DNA of 64,000 bases from Trifolium pratense. Taxonomy: Eukaryota > Streptophyta > Magnoliopsida > Fabales > Fabaceae. The notes under the pieces were generated by a model. It was not told where the DNA came from. It saw only the letters and a program-made list of their open reading frames with translations, and made no database searches. This document shows, one piece after another, positions 1-12,549 of this stretch (positions are counted from its first letter, which is position 1; each line of letters opens with the position of its first letter). The position numbers and the translations under genes were made by a program. Location: NCBI RefSeq assembly GCF_020283565.1, contig NC_060059.1:42152338-42216337 (forward strand), in the 5' to 3' direction.

Positions 1-3000
1 GCTCTTGCAAATTTACACCCTATGTTTCAGGTAAGACCATAATCACGAACCTGAAGAAATTTATGACATTAGGTTATATCTTTTATTTGTTATTTCAGTT
101 ACATATATTTTTTAATACTTGGAGGTATTTTTTCAATAACAGAAAATGTCAGTCCAATGGATACCAAATCGAAATCCAACTATATAGCGTCCGGAGAAGT
201 GTTTAAGAGAAAGGCAAATAGGACTCCTTTATCACCTTTGACTCAAGGTATTTAAAATTTCATTTTAGATGTTTTTAACATGTTGATTAATGATAGGATA
301 ATATGATAGTATACTTTTGATTTGGTGCAGATAGCGTATTGACTACAAACATCGAAAGTGATGTGAACCATGACATTCCAGCAAAAAGAATTAGAATTCC
401 AAATCCTAAATATTTTTCTCCACTCTCATGTGTAGTTACCTCTTCAAATCAGTCCAGTTCTAAATCGTCTACAAATACACAACAAGGTTAATATGAATTG
501 TTGCTCAACACTTTATATTATCTGGTTTTTTATTTTTTTATAATTGTTTTGATGTTTAATCTTATTTTATCCCATTTGTTATATACAGGAAGAAAATCAG
601 CTCATTCCAAAGTTATTGATCCTACATTATCAAGATCAAATAACCATGCTTCAAAAAGGTTTCGAATGCATAATAAATACATTGGTGTTCAAAGAATAGA
701 TTTTGAGGATGAAACCAATGGTATTAACTTTAAACACTGTTTTAATTGTCTATTGTGTTAGATGTACATTGTATTGAAAAAACTAATTGCTACATGACAA
801 ACCAGGTTCTTCTAATGTGGAAAATGACATTGATAAATGTAGATCCACTTTGTATGCAAATTCTGAAATTGAAGGTATTTGTTGAATTCACTCATATATC
901 GAAATAATGAATTAGTTAATATATTTCTCAAGTAGCGTTTATTAACACAATTGACAATAAATTACATGTAGGATTTATTAACTTTGGCATGCCTGAATTT
1001 ACATGCAAGTGGTGTCATGCTGAATTATGGTTTGAGGAACGAGCGGAAAAATCAAGGGCTGGTCCTGATATAGGATTCTCAATTTGCTGTGGAAAAGGAA
1101 AAGTTCAACTTCCTCTTCTTAAAAAACCTCCTGATCTATTGTTAGCTTTGATCAATGGCCGTGATCGACGTAGTAAGAACTTTAAGGATAACTATAGAGC
1201 TTACAACAGTATGTTTGCATTCACTTCATTGGGTGGTCAAATAAATCAGAACATTAACAATGGTGGTGGACCTCCTCAGTTCATATTAAGTGGCCAGAAT
1301 TATCATAGAATTGGATCTTTATTGCCAGAACAAGGAACTACTCCTAAGTTCGCACAATTATACATCTATGATACTCAGAATGAAGTGATGAACCGAGCTG
1401 CATGCTTTAGGTCAGTAGTTTATGAAGTTTAGTTCAAATATTATTATACTTACATATATTACAGATAATTGATATTTCTTTTTTTTCCAGGTCGGAGAAC
1501 AACAAGAAAGAACCCATTGATATATCTTTAGTTAAAGACTTGAAGGAAATGATAGATTATTGCAATCCACTTGCTAAGTCTTTTAGAAAGGTAAGAGATG
1601 CTATTCAATCCTGTGATACTCATGCATTGTCCTTAAGGTTATATCGAAAACGATCAGCAGATTCAAGAATGCATAATATACCTACAGTTGATGAGGTGGC
1701 TGGTCTGATAGTCGGTGACTTCGATGAATCAGAAATTGGGAGAGATGTTATTGTCAATGATAGCAAGTATGGCTTGACTAGAATTCATGAAACTCATGTG
1801 TTATTCTTGCCTCTGCAATACCCATTGTTGTTTCCTTGGGGGGAAAATGGTTGGGAACCAGATATTCCACATAGAAAGACAACAGAAGTACCAAGTGATG
1901 AGAAGGAAGACAGAGTTAAAATTAGAGAATTCATGGCTTTTCGAATTCAAGAAAGAAATAACGAATTTGGAAACATTATTTTTTCAAAGAGATTGTTTCA
2001 GCAATTCGTGGTAGATTGTTACACTATGATTGAAGCCCAGCGGTTGTCATTCATAAGAGAAAACCAAGACAAAATTCGTTGTGATGTTCTGAGTGGTCTA
2101 CAAGAAGCTGTCGATAGAGGAGATGTGGATGCATCAACGGTCGGAAAACGCATTATTTTGCCTGATTCTTTTACTGGAGGTCCACGCTACATGTTTAACA
2201 ATTGTCAAGATGCAATGGGAATCTGCAAGAGATTTGGTTATCCTGATTTGTTCATAACTGTTACATGTAATGCAAATTGGCCTGAAATCCGTAATTTCAT
2301 TGATAGAAGAGGGCTTCAACCTTCCGACCGACCAGACATTATTTGTAGAGTATTTAAAATGAAACTGGATCAAATGATGGCAGACTTCAAAAAAGATCAA
2401 ATATTTGGCAAGGTTATAGCAGGCAAGTATTAATTTTCATTTGTTTTTCTTCATTTCATCTGTCCTATCTTTTCTTGAAGCTTATTTAATAACTCATAAA
2501 ATTATCGTATATTGATATACTTGCATTATAATAGGTATGTATACTGTGGAGTTTCAAAAAAGAGGACTTCCACATGCACATATTTTATTATGGTTAGATG
2601 AACAAAACAAGATAAAGACTGGTCGTGACATTGACAAGGTCATATCTGCTGAGCTTCCTCACCCTAAATTATATCCAAAACTCTATGGTGTGGTATCATC
2701 GTTTATGATGCACGGCCCATGTGGTGAAGCAAATGTCAAATCTCCTTGCATGGTTTCTTACCGTTGCTCAAAGTTCTTTCCAAAAAAGTACAAGTCCACC
2801 ACAACCATTGATGATGAAGGTTACCCATCTTACAGGAGACGTAATACTGGAGTTGTTGTCAAGAAGACTGCAGCCAGCTTGGACAACGCCTATGTTGTTC
2901 CTTACAATCCTTTTCTCTTGATGAGGTATCAAGCTCATATTAATGTTGAATATTGCAATAAATCTAATGCCATCAAGTACTTATTCAAATATGTGAATAA

Positions 3001-5508
3001 AGGTCCTGACCGTTCTAATGTTGAGATCTCCGATGGCGACAAGTCAAATCAGCCTGTTGATGAAATCAAACGATTTTATGACTGCCGATATTTATCTCCG
3101 GCAGAGGCTGTATGGAGGACATTTGCATTTGACATTCATCAACATTTTCCAGCTGTTATTAGATTGACTATTCACTTGGAAAATCAACAATTGGTCAGAT
3201 TTGATGATAATAGTTCACTCCATAATGTTGTCCGTTACCGGGAAATGGTTGACACAATGTTTACTGCTTGGTTTAAAGCAAATTTGGAGTATGAAGAAGG
3301 TCGGGATTTAACATATTCCCAATTTCCTACAAAATTTGTATATCTATCTCAGGAACATCGTTGGCAACCAAGGCAAAAAGGTTTTAGCATTGGAAGATTA
3401 ACATATGTGCCTGTTGGAGCCGGTCAGTTATACTACTTGAGGGTGTTGTTGACAAAACAAAAGGGATGCACAAGTTTTGAAAGTATTAGAACAGTTAATG
3501 GCAAAGTATTAAATACATTTCAAGAGGCATGTAGTGAATTAAGGCTTTTAAAAAATGACCAAGAGTTCAAAGATGCAATTAAGGAAGCTTATGAAACAGC
3601 GTCAGGTGGTCAGATGAGGAGTTTGTTCGTTAGATTACTGAACATGAATACAATGACTAATCCATTTGATGTTTGGTGCTGTACATGGAAAATGTTGTGT
3701 GATGGTATTCTGTACAAAAAAAGAAGGGAACTCAATCTTCCAGGTAATTTATTTGACCTTATAAATATTATAATATTTTATATATTATATCTAAAATTTT
3801 AAAACAACTACGTACTTATTAGAATGAAAATTTTATTGTAGATTTACAATTATCTGATGATCAGTTGAAAAATCTTTGTCTCATTGAGATTGGAAAACTA
3901 TTGAATGAAAATGGAAGAACATTAGGTGATTACCCGTCTATGCCTGTCCCTATAGTTGAAGATGTCAATACATTTCATAATAAACTCATAGCAGATGAAC
4001 TCAGCTATGATAGAGTTGAATTAGCTGCTATGCATGCAACTTTGGTTAAAAAGTTAACTGATGAGCAGCATGGTGTCTATCAAGAAATATTGACATCGGT
4101 CTTATCTGGACATGGCCAATTCTTCTTTTTGTATGGTTACGGTGGTACAGGCAAGACTTTCTTGTGGAAAACACTTTCAGCCGCACTAAGATCTGAAGGG
4201 AAGATTGTAATCAACGTTGCTTCAAGCGGAATAGCTTCTTTATTGCTTCCTAACGGAAAAACAGCTCACTCAACTTTTTGCATCCCATTGGAAATAAATG
4301 AGAAATCTACTTGCAATATTAAACAACATTGTCACAGAGCAGAACTCTTAAGAGCAGCAAGTCTATTCATTTGGGATGAAGCTCCGATGATGAATAGATA
4401 CTGCTTTGAAGCATTTGATCGTACAATGAAGGATTTGATGGGTAAGGTTGACAAAAATTTGCGACGTAAACCATTTGGTGGAAAGGTTGTTGTCTTAGGT
4501 GGAGACTTTAGACAAATACTACCTGTAATAAGGAAAGGATCAAGAAGTGAAGTTGTTCGGGCAACAATTAGCTCATCAAAATTATGGAAGCATTGCAAAG
4601 TTTTGAAACTGACCAAAAACATGAGGTTGAAAGGTGATTTTACTGACAACTCAGAAAGTGACCTCAAAGAATTTGCTGAATGGATTTTGAAAATTGGAGA
4701 TGGCCTATTGAATGGGGATGAAAATGGAGAGGCTGAAATTCAAGTTCCAGAAGAATTGTGTGTTGTTCAAGCTGACAAACCTTTGATGGATTTAGTTGAT
4801 TTTGTTTACCCAAATATTGTTAACGATATTGGGAAAAATAATTTCTTTAAAGATGAGGCAATTCTTGCTCCAACATTGGAGATCGTTAAAGAGGTCAATG
4901 ATTTTGTGCTATCTATGATTCCAGGTGAATCGCAAGATTATTTAAGTTGTGATCAACCATGTAAATCTGATGAGGATCAGGAGGTTCAGGGTGACTGGTT
5001 TACGTCTGAATTTTTAAATGATATCCAATGTTCTGGGATACCTCATCATCAGTTAACATTAAAAGTGGGTGTCCCTGTCATGCTGCTGCGCAATATTGAT
5101 CAAGCTAGGGGACTTTGTAATGGTACAAGATTACAGGTCAAGGAATTGGGAAAAAACATTATAACAGCCGTTGTTATCAATGAAAAAATGGACGGCGAAG
5201 TTGTCTATATTCCAAGGATGGACCTAATTCCTTCGGATTCTGGGCTTCCTTTCAAATTTTGTCGCCGTCAATTTCCCATATCCTTGTGTTTTGCAATGAC
5301 CATCAACAAAAGCCAAGGACAATCTCTTTCGAAGGTTGCGGTTTATTTACCTAGACCGGTTTTTACACACGGTCAATTGTACGTAGCAGTTTCAAGAGTG
5401 ACAACAAAGAAAGGCCTAAAGTTTCTTATATTAGATGAGGATGGTGAGACTTGCACGACAACCAACAATGTCGTATTTCCAGAAATTTTACATCATTTGC
5501 TGGTTTAA
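1..5508 (+). CDS. Helitron Rep/Pif1-like helicase (5' partial, nine exons in window)
   Basis: Transposase that nicks and unwinds Helitron DNA. Inferred exons: <1-30, 143-247, 331-486, 589-720, 806-874, 972-1410, 1491-2422, 2535-3743, 3842-5508 (stop TAA 5506-5508), giving about 1,579 codons in the window. All junctions keep frame; most introns are phase 1. The long N-terminal helitron-like region spans exons at 972-3743. The HUH motif (His-Ala-His) is at 2573-2581. The catalytic-tyrosine motif, two Tyr three residues apart (Y-LFK-Y), is at 2978-2992. The helicase Walker A GYGGTGKT is at 4135-4158, with a Walker B-type WDEA near 4370. The last exon ends in the Pif1-type C-terminal motifs ([15 protein letters not shown]). 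The intron at 2423-2534 uses a GC donor (GCAAGT). The first exon (1-30) is the least certain. The start codon is outside the window. Confidence 0.9.
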
Positions 5509-6399
5509 ACATAATCAATAGACAACACATGGTAAGTTAAATATTTTTTTTCATTTCATTGTTAACAAATTATTATTGTATTGCTGGTTTATTATTTTTT
5601 GCCAAATAATGATAATATTTAATGTTTGTATATTGGTCCAGGTTTAAAAAAGATTGAATTGGCTATATTTTGATGATGCATGTTTTTTGATGGAACTACT
5701 GGTTCCTGCCATAATTATTTATTTATATAGGTAAAAATTACTCAATTTGTTTAATATCTTCTATATCAAATAAATTAATATAAATTTGTTCAATTAAATT
5801 TGTATGTTGCATCTTTTATAATGTTATCTATATGAACCATATGCTTACTTTTCCCAAATTTGGTTCAATTGTGTAGTTAAGGTTTTATCTACTATAGTAT
5901 AATTTACAAGCCCAATGATGGACCATTAACAAAGATAAAGATTTGGGCCTAAATCAATCATGACCCATGACAAAGCCTATATCCAACTCATATCACAACT
6001 CATGCTTCTCATTCCAAAATAACAACACGGCTAGGGTTTTAACAAGGAAAGATTGGGAAGCATTTTGAAACATCAGCCGCCAACCAAAACCATCAGATTA
6101 CAAGGCTTTGCTTCTACTCTTACAAAGGTATGTTGCTTATCATCCCAGTTTCCATCTTTACTTCGAACAATACTCTCACTAATTGACATGCATCGAATTA
6201 TGATTCATTGTGACCAAACATTACATTAACAGAGTTATTTTCATGAAATCAAATGCACAGATTCAAAGCAAATTCTGCAAAATATGCAGATATTTGTATA
6301 CTGCATTTTTTTAGTGGTTTTAGGGTATACTTTACCAATTTATATATCTACATGGTGTATTAGTCTTCTCATTATATCTTACAAATATTGTATTGTTAG

Positions 6400-6848
6400 A
6401 TGAATGTGATTCATGGAGAAAATGTTGAACCACCAAGATTTTGGGAGATGGTTACCACTGCTAACCATGTTCAGGGCAGAGCAGTTTTGGTAATATAGAC
6501 AATTCATATTTTGTTTTGAACTTATATTTAACTTACCCTCACATACTTTTTTATCAGTATACTAATTCACGTATATATTATTCAACTGGACAGCATTTCC
6601 CCCGAACAATCGTGTCTAACTATTTGCTACCTCAGCAACGACAGATTCTTCTGATTTTGGATAACTCAAACATTTCTGTGAATTGCTATTTTAATACATC
6701 ACCAAGAAATATGAATGAGAAGTATATAACTCAAGGGTGGATTGCATTTGTCAAACAAGCTAATATCAACATTGGTTCCAGGCTTAGGATTACTCTTTTA
6801 GATCCACCAGAAATTTTGAAGGTTCGAATCATCGACCAACATGAGTAA
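6400..6848 (+). CDS. Small B3-domain DNA-binding-like protein carried in the Helitron
   Basis: Two exons, 6400-6489 and 6594-6848 (phase-0 intron, GT-AG), encode 114 residues. A leader exon ending near 6127 with its own intron up to 6399 is plausible, since ATG directly follows an acceptor AG. The protein is a single B3-like fold: an opening F-W-E-M segment, then HFPRTIV (usual 'lP..f' strand), and a C-terminal GWIAFVK ... NIGSRLRITL matching the B3 'GW..F......GD.l.F' pattern, although the usual Gly-Asp is Gly-Ser here. B3 proteins bind DNA as transcription factors. It lies between the helicase and the 3' hairpin, so it would move with the Helitron. Family assignment is by eye; a degenerate OB-type Helitron accessory protein is the alternative. 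Confidence 0.6.
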
Positions 6849-7173
6849 CTCTATTTATCATTTGTTCAGTTTAGCTTATGTTTTAAGAACAATGTGATGT
6901 TTTATTATGGTTTGAACCATGTGTTGTTTTATTATATTTTGATTAGTATGAGTTTCAAGTTACTTTAAAAATCATGTGTTGTATTATTGATTAACCTATG
7001 TCATTGTTATTATACTATTTCGTATTATTCTATTATTTTTAGGTCAATGTTTGATATCTTAATATTATGCCTAATTATTTATCATGGTACTAATCAATGT
7101 TTTATCATGGTATTATTCTATTATTCTATTATTTTTAGCTCAATATTTAATTAAAATATATAACAAATACTTG

Positions 7174-7202
7174 CCCGTGCGTTGCACGGGTCGGAAATCT
7201 AG
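7174..7202 (+). other. Helitron 3' terminator hairpin and CTAG end
   Basis: The stem CCCGTGC/GCACGGG (7174-7180 with 7184-7190) around loop GTT is followed by eight bases and CTAG at 7199-7202; T at 7203 is host. This is the Helitron replication-termination signal. Confidence 0.93.
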
Positions 7203-9118
7203 TATGTATACAAGTAAAGGATTGATTATTGTTGTCGTTGTTATGACGTCAATGTTATGTTGAATAATTGGATTTTGATTTTTGACTAATGCTACAATGT
7301 GAAGCATATGTTGTGAAAGGAACTTTAGTTTAGTGTGTGTATTTGGTTATGTGGTAGTGACAAAAATTGTTTTTCAAATGAATTGTGCTTAAGCATCCAA
7401 GATTATTGGATCACGTACCATGGGGAATAATGTCCCTAGTTTGGTGGTTTGCTTAATATAAAGTTGTCCTTTAAAAAAGATTTGTTTGAGACTTTTCTCC
7501 TAGGACGGATGCATAAATTTTTATCAATGAGGGCACGTATAATAAGTTTAGTTTTTCATTGAATTTAATTTATATGCACCGTCAGTCTAAAATTATTTTT
7601 CACATGCGTCCAATAATATATCGACACATCATGTATGGTAATTATTTTAAAAAAATAGTAATTTTTTATCACGATCATGTGATAAAAAAATTACTGAAGA
7701 ACTCATGTGTTTTATCACATAAAACACATAATTTACCACATAATTTAATGAATGTGACACATCATGTGTTTTATCATGATCAAAAAAATAGTAATTATTT
7801 TAAAATTAATTTTTTTTGTCCTCAAATATCACCTTGGTTCCAATTCAACTTTGTAACCTCCAAAAATAGTAATTTTTTACCTTAAAATTTGTGATTTATT
7901 GCCCTGATTTTGAATATTAAGAAAAAATATACCATTTGGGGTCAAAAATCAACATTTTGTAGGGTAAAAAATGAGTGAGACTAAACTTGCAACAATTGTA
8001 ATACTTTTTTTTTTTTTTGAGGGAACAACAATTGTAATACTTGATTGGCCAATAAAACATAAAACTTATTAATAATACAAATAACTTTTGCACACTAAAA
8101 TAGCAAAAAATAATTTTATCAGGTAAGTTTTTTTTTTGTTGATAATTTATCTGGTAAGAAATTTGACCCTAAGTCCCTAACAAATAGTTAAGAGTTTGAT
8201 CTGATTTTTGCACACTAAAAAAATTATTTGGAAGGAAAATTTTATTGGTAAAAAAAATTATTTAAATAATTTTTTCAATAATACATAAAAAAAATTGTTT
8301 AATGCTGTATGCCTGTAAGTTATGCAAATCCTACAAATACCATTCGATTTTGGAAGAATATTCTTTTCTGAATTTTGTTGTGTTATCCTCCATGGGCCAT
8401 ATACCCTTGCCATGCCCACCCCCATAAATGCTTTTTTTACTCCTTCTGCTAAGGCAATACTATGCTCCATTGACTTTAATGGAGGTAGGTTCCCATCCAC
8501 TAATTTCTGTAGAGTCCCACACCTTTTTCAAAATTGAACTTTTCCTTCTATTTCTTTTCAGAAAAAGAAAACTCATTAACAATGTTCTTTTTCAAATATT
8601 GTTTTAAATTATATAAAAAAAATAGTTAGTAAATTAATTATGGTATCAAATACATGAGTTCTTCGGTAAACCTTTGTGATAGTCCAATTGAAGATTCTTT
8701 TGTGAAAGATTCAAATTAAAAAAAAAAAGAGCACAATTTGGACAATTTAAATTCTCGAGAGAACTCTGATGAGGACCTCCAAGAAGCATGAAAAACTTTG
8801 GAGATGGGTAAGCAGTCGGGCCTTTACGTCGAAGAAGAAATAATAAGTATCTTTATTCTAATTTTTTTTTTTTTTGGAGGAATAGCTAAGTGTTATATAA
8901 AAATAGCTAATATTAAATAATAAGTATACACTAGATTGCCTGACAAAAAAAAAACTTTGGACGAATAGAAATGAAGAAATATTTTAAAATGATAAGAGGG
9001 AGAAATATTCGGGCTTCAGTCAACAGTATTGTTTCTTGGTCCAACTACTAAATATCACGTGACCCGTCAAGTTCGTTGGAGTCTTCTCTCATAAGAGTAG
9101 GACTTTGTTGAAGTTATT
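7203..9118. other. Intergenic, no gene seen
   Basis: AT-rich sequence with homopolymer runs. Around 7660-7800 there are short palindromic stretches built on ATCATGTG and TTTTATCA. No coding frame, RNA gene or complete transposon end was recognised. Confidence 0.5.
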
Positions 9119-9540
9119 ATGGACGACTCTTCTTTTAGTATTTTGGATAATGCAGGTTTTTGAAGACTTTTGATAAATGATAGTGAAAATTGGATTTATG
9201 AGTTTATTGGCGGCGAACTTTCAGCCATTTGGAGATGACTCCAATTGACATGAGATATTGGCTATCAATTTATCGTCATAGATTCAGATTCTCAAACATC
9301 ATTGGGTCTTATTGTTGATGGTATGCCAAATGACTTTTATCTTCATGCAACTTTAATTTCTCTCATTAGAAAGATCTATTTTCTTTCTTGGTTGGTCTTC
9401 TTTACTATATCTTGAGAGAAAGAAACGAATGTATTGGTTGGCTAAATATGGTGCTAATAATGACGACTCCTTGAATATCTATTTATCCTCCTTGCAAATA
9501 CTAGGGGTCTTCAGGCAGCAAATTAATTTTTTTTTTCTTA
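9119..9540 (+). pseudogene. Degenerate LINE RNase H remnant
   Basis: The forward translation, broken by in-frame stops, still reads as the plant non-LTR retrotransposon RNase H domain. Visible pieces are an N-terminal Asp-containing strand with NAGF, the central GELSAIW followed by DSDSQTSLGLI, and the C-terminal E-x-N-E-C-x-DWLAKYGA block. Upstream reverse transcriptase is absent and no poly-A or target duplication was found. It is an old 3' fragment, much more decayed than the LINE at 45310. Confidence 0.6.
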
Positions 9541-10032
9541 TTGTTTTTTTTTTCTTCCATTTGTTCAAAAATAAAATAATCAGGTGCTCAGTTAATGTGG
9601 ACAAACGTTGAAAATTCTGGGACATGTAAGAAATGAGTATCCTAACTAGAATACGAACAACTATTTTTTTGATTATTTGATCAAAAAAAAAAAAAAAAAC
9701 TATTCATTTGATTAAAAAAAAAAAAACTATACTTGGTTTTGGAACTAAATGGGCCTGTGAGTTGGAGCGACTTAATTGAATAAGTCCGTGAATCTATTAA
9801 TATGAGAGTTTCTTTTTACACCCTCCAACTTGTGTCCCTCAAGTATAGTATAGGAGTACTTCTAGAAAAATAAAACAGTTTTATTGCCCTCTGAAAATAT
9901 AGAGTAGTAATATATTCAAACATAACATTTCAATACCTTATGTTTATTCGCTGTTTTTGTCTAGAGGAGAGAAAAAATGATTAAAAATAATTAAAATTTT
10001 ATTGTATTGTCTATTTGAAAAAAATTAAAATA
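9541..10032. other. Intergenic, poly-A-rich, no gene seen
   Basis: Contains poly-A runs near 9683-9727 that may mark a dead retroelement tail. Nothing else could be supported. Confidence 0.4.
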
Positions 10033-10190
10033 TTGGGGATCGAGTAATACAATTGATTCGACCTAAAAAATAAGGATTAAAAGAGTTGGAGGACCTGAAT
10101 TTATATCCAGTGAAGGATAACAACACTTATTCACCTAAAAGGTGAAATTTCTAGTCAGTAGGTTATTTGAAAAAAAAAAACTAAATAATT
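10033..10190 (+). mobile_element. tRNA-derived SINE, degenerate copy
   Basis: The 3' half has the small hairpin TTCACCTAAAAGGTGAA, then a conserved tail ending in an A run. The same layout occurs in the copy at 63217 and, inverted, at 30923. The pol III box A/B region is poorly preserved here, so this is the weakest of the three. Confidence 0.5.
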
Positions 10191-10810
10191 TATCAAAAAC
10201 TAATAATTTATCAAAAAGGTAGAGTAGTTGATACAGTAGTTTAATTTGCACCCGCTAACAATAGACTGATATTTAATTTTTATCGGAAAATTTTATATTG
10301 TAGATTCTTCTTTTTCAATAGAATTTTCTCCGAAAGCTAGAGTTTGGATGACCAACTAAATCATTATATTTTCTTTTTTATCTCATCTAAATTATTTACC
10401 ACTTACACCAATCTACTCTTGGTTTCTATTTCTATTTAGATTCTCCATAGGCTTAGCTAGAGAAAATCATGATGCCAACTATATCTACGATAAAAAATTT
10501 ATAAAATAAAAAATAAAAAAATCCTGATTTGATAATAAGAGAGTTCAATTTAGGAAGAAAACAAGAGTGAACATTTAATGGATGTACACCAAACAACATC
10601 AATATTTATTTTTCTTCATATTACAAAGAATTTGTTTGTTTCTTATTTGGCTGAGATGCCTAACTCTAAAAGATAACAAATACAGAATGATGCTATATAT
10701 TTGCCTATGTATATTTATTTGCCAGCATAATATATATTCCAATAGTAACCACTCATTTACATAATAAAATAAATAAAATAGTAACCACTCCTAGCTAACA
10801 TTTTTCTTTT
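10191..10810. other. Intergenic, no gene seen
   Basis: AT-rich non-coding sequence; a 60-codon open frame at 10582-10764 has no recognisable content. Confidence 0.4.
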
Positions 10811-10967
10811 TAAACTAAGGATATTCTCTGCACGCAACTGCAGAAACTATTTAAGGATTGACATCTCACATCAAATATTTCTCTATATACACTTGCCGGG
10901 AAAATGGATCTCAGCCAATTCGAAGAGATTAGTCTCTGCAATTGCGTGCAGATAATATCTAGTTTAC
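10811..10967. mobile_element. Fold-back MITE, ~157 bp
   Basis: About 36 bp at each end are inverted copies of one another. The left arm contains CTCTGCACGCAACTGCAGA and the right arm the complementary TCTGCAATTGCGTGCAGA. No coding capacity. Superfamily unclear because the exact ends and target duplication are not resolved. Confidence 0.65.
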
Positions 10968-11149
10968 GAAAAAATTATACTACTATATAGCAAATTTAAT
11001 TTTTAAGTTAAGAGTTAATTTACAATTTAGTCCATAAAAGTGACCATTTGTGTAATTGGGCCCTGGAATGGAAAGAAAGAATCAGTTCACCGTGGCCAAT
11101 TTACATTTTTGCTGTTTGGGGTTATATGAATAATTGAATATGAATATAT

Positions 11150-11408
11150 GTAAATGTTTTCTCTCCCGACTCCGTGATTTTTTTATACCCCCAATATTCT
11201 AATTTTGCCCTTGCAAAAAATTTCGGTTCGCAGAAACCGAATTTTTTCTAGTACAAATTCAGAGTAAATTTCGATTTTTATAAACCGAAATTTGTTTTCA
11301 AGGCAAAAAAAAACTTCGATTTCTATAAACCGAAGTTTTTGCAAGGGCAAAATTGAAAATTCAGGGGTATAAAAGAAACACAGGGTCGGAAGAGAAAACA
11401 TCGTATAT
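11150..11408. mobile_element. Fold-back MITE with ~70-90 bp inverted ends
   Basis: Left and right arms are inverted copies over at least 70 bp, including TTTTGCCCTTGCAAAAA near 11200 and its complement near 11340. The interior repeats TTTCGGTT/AACCGAAA-type motifs several times. An 86-codon minus-strand open frame across it is a by-product of this structure. Long inverted ends suggest a Mutator-like or fold-back element. Confidence 0.6.
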
Positions 11409-12273
11409 GTATGACTATGAAAATGAAAAGGTGGAAGAATCATGAAAGGATAAATGATGAATGTTTAGATCTGTAATTGTCACAGGAAATAGACTGAATT
11501 AATTTGCTAGAAATAGAATGTTTGAATTCTTAAGGAAGCTGAAATATTGTGTTGATGACTTTAATGTAATATGAAGTTGGGGTGGGTACACTTTGTGGTA
11601 ACTTTTAAAATGGACCCATCAAAATAATATGGATCTAGTATAATGAATTTAGATGACTTTTCCTTTTTCTTTTCTTTTCTTTCACATCATTTTGTTCAAA
11701 CCGTAGAGACTAATTTATGAGTCTTATGAAATTCATGAACGGTAAACTCCTCTGATTAGATTTTTTTTATTTTTTTTTTAATGATGAATTGAGTCAACTT
11801 CTTTCAACTCAACCAACCTATATTAGCACAAGCTGTACTTTTTTTAATCTCAACAATTCAATATTCTATTATATATCAATGGCCAAAAATCCATTAGTCC
11901 ATGATGAATCCATATAGTACCATGTCCATTGTACCTACCAATTGAAGAATCAATGCACAACTTTCTTTGCTTTAAAAATACTTACAAGTCATGTTGAAAG
12001 TTGTAAAGAAATAAAATAAAACGATGTATAATCTTCTCTTCATAAATAAGAATATAAAATATTTTCAGATGTATAATTTTTTCGGAGATTTATCTCAATA
12101 CTTACCCAAAAAGAATGTGAATCGTGGTAAATTGTTTCTTCAACTAGTGATAACACATAATGGTATCTAGAGCTATGTTACCAGCAGAAACATAACTTGA
12201 ACGATATAACAAAATATTTAATTATTGTAGTGTAAAAGTTATGATATGAAGCTTCAAGGTTGATGACTTATAA
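11409..12273. other. Intergenic with fragments of a local repeat
   Basis: No gene. Bases about 12030-12260 are a diverged copy of the repeat found at 15250-16660 (phrases such as ACTTACCCAAAAAG and CTTCAAGGTTGATGAC recur). Confidence 0.5.
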
Positions 12274-12488
12274 ACCCACTTGGGGTTGGTCTAGTGGTGT
12301 TGATTTGGGTCCTTCGAGTATGCTCCTCTCAAGGTCTCAGGTTCGATTCCACCTGGTGCCAATTTTGGTGGGCTAAGTCCATACGGAATAAAAAAAAATT
12401 GCCTTTAAATGGGCCCCCCGCAAGTGGGCGGTGAGATTGGTCCCCTTGAATTAGTCGGTCCTGGAGCCGGATACCAATTTTTTTCAAT
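12274..12488 (+). mobile_element. tRNA-derived SINE (~210 bp)
   Basis: The head has a pol III box A-like TGGTCTAGTGGT at about 12288 and a perfect box B GGTTCGATTCC at about 12341, the spacing of a tRNA-derived promoter. The body continues through a G/C-rich segment to about 12470 and ends in a T-rich tail. It sits inside the local repeat that flanks it on both sides. Confidence 0.8.
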
Positions 12489-12549
12489 TATTTTAGCGTG
12501 AAATTTATGATGAAACTTCAAGGTTGATGACAAGAATTTATATGATGTT

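Larger units (their letters stand above)
1..7202 (+). mobile_element. Helitron (autonomous-type), 5' end outside window
   Basis: Rolling-circle transposon. It carries a Rep/helicase gene (exons 1-5508), a B3-domain gene (6400-6848) and a diagnostic 3' end: a GC-rich hairpin at 7174-7190 (7-bp stem, 3-nt loop), eight spacer bases, then CTAG at 7199-7202 followed by host T. Helitrons insert between A and T and make no target duplication, which fits. The 5' TC terminus is not in the window because coding exons already run at base 1. The reading frame is preserved across all visible exons, so the element looks young. A shorter relative with the same terminus design lies at 59517 on the other strand. 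Confidence 0.93.

Noticed and set aside
8258..8537. Overlapping opposite-strand frames of 71-80 codons
   Set aside because: No family resemblance, no splice partners and no promoter-like context; likely chance.
12288..12352. Possible tRNA gene from good box A and box B
   Set aside because: No cloverleaf could be folded and the sequence continues into a SINE body; the same holds for 20804-20880, 30990-31050 and 63225-63290.
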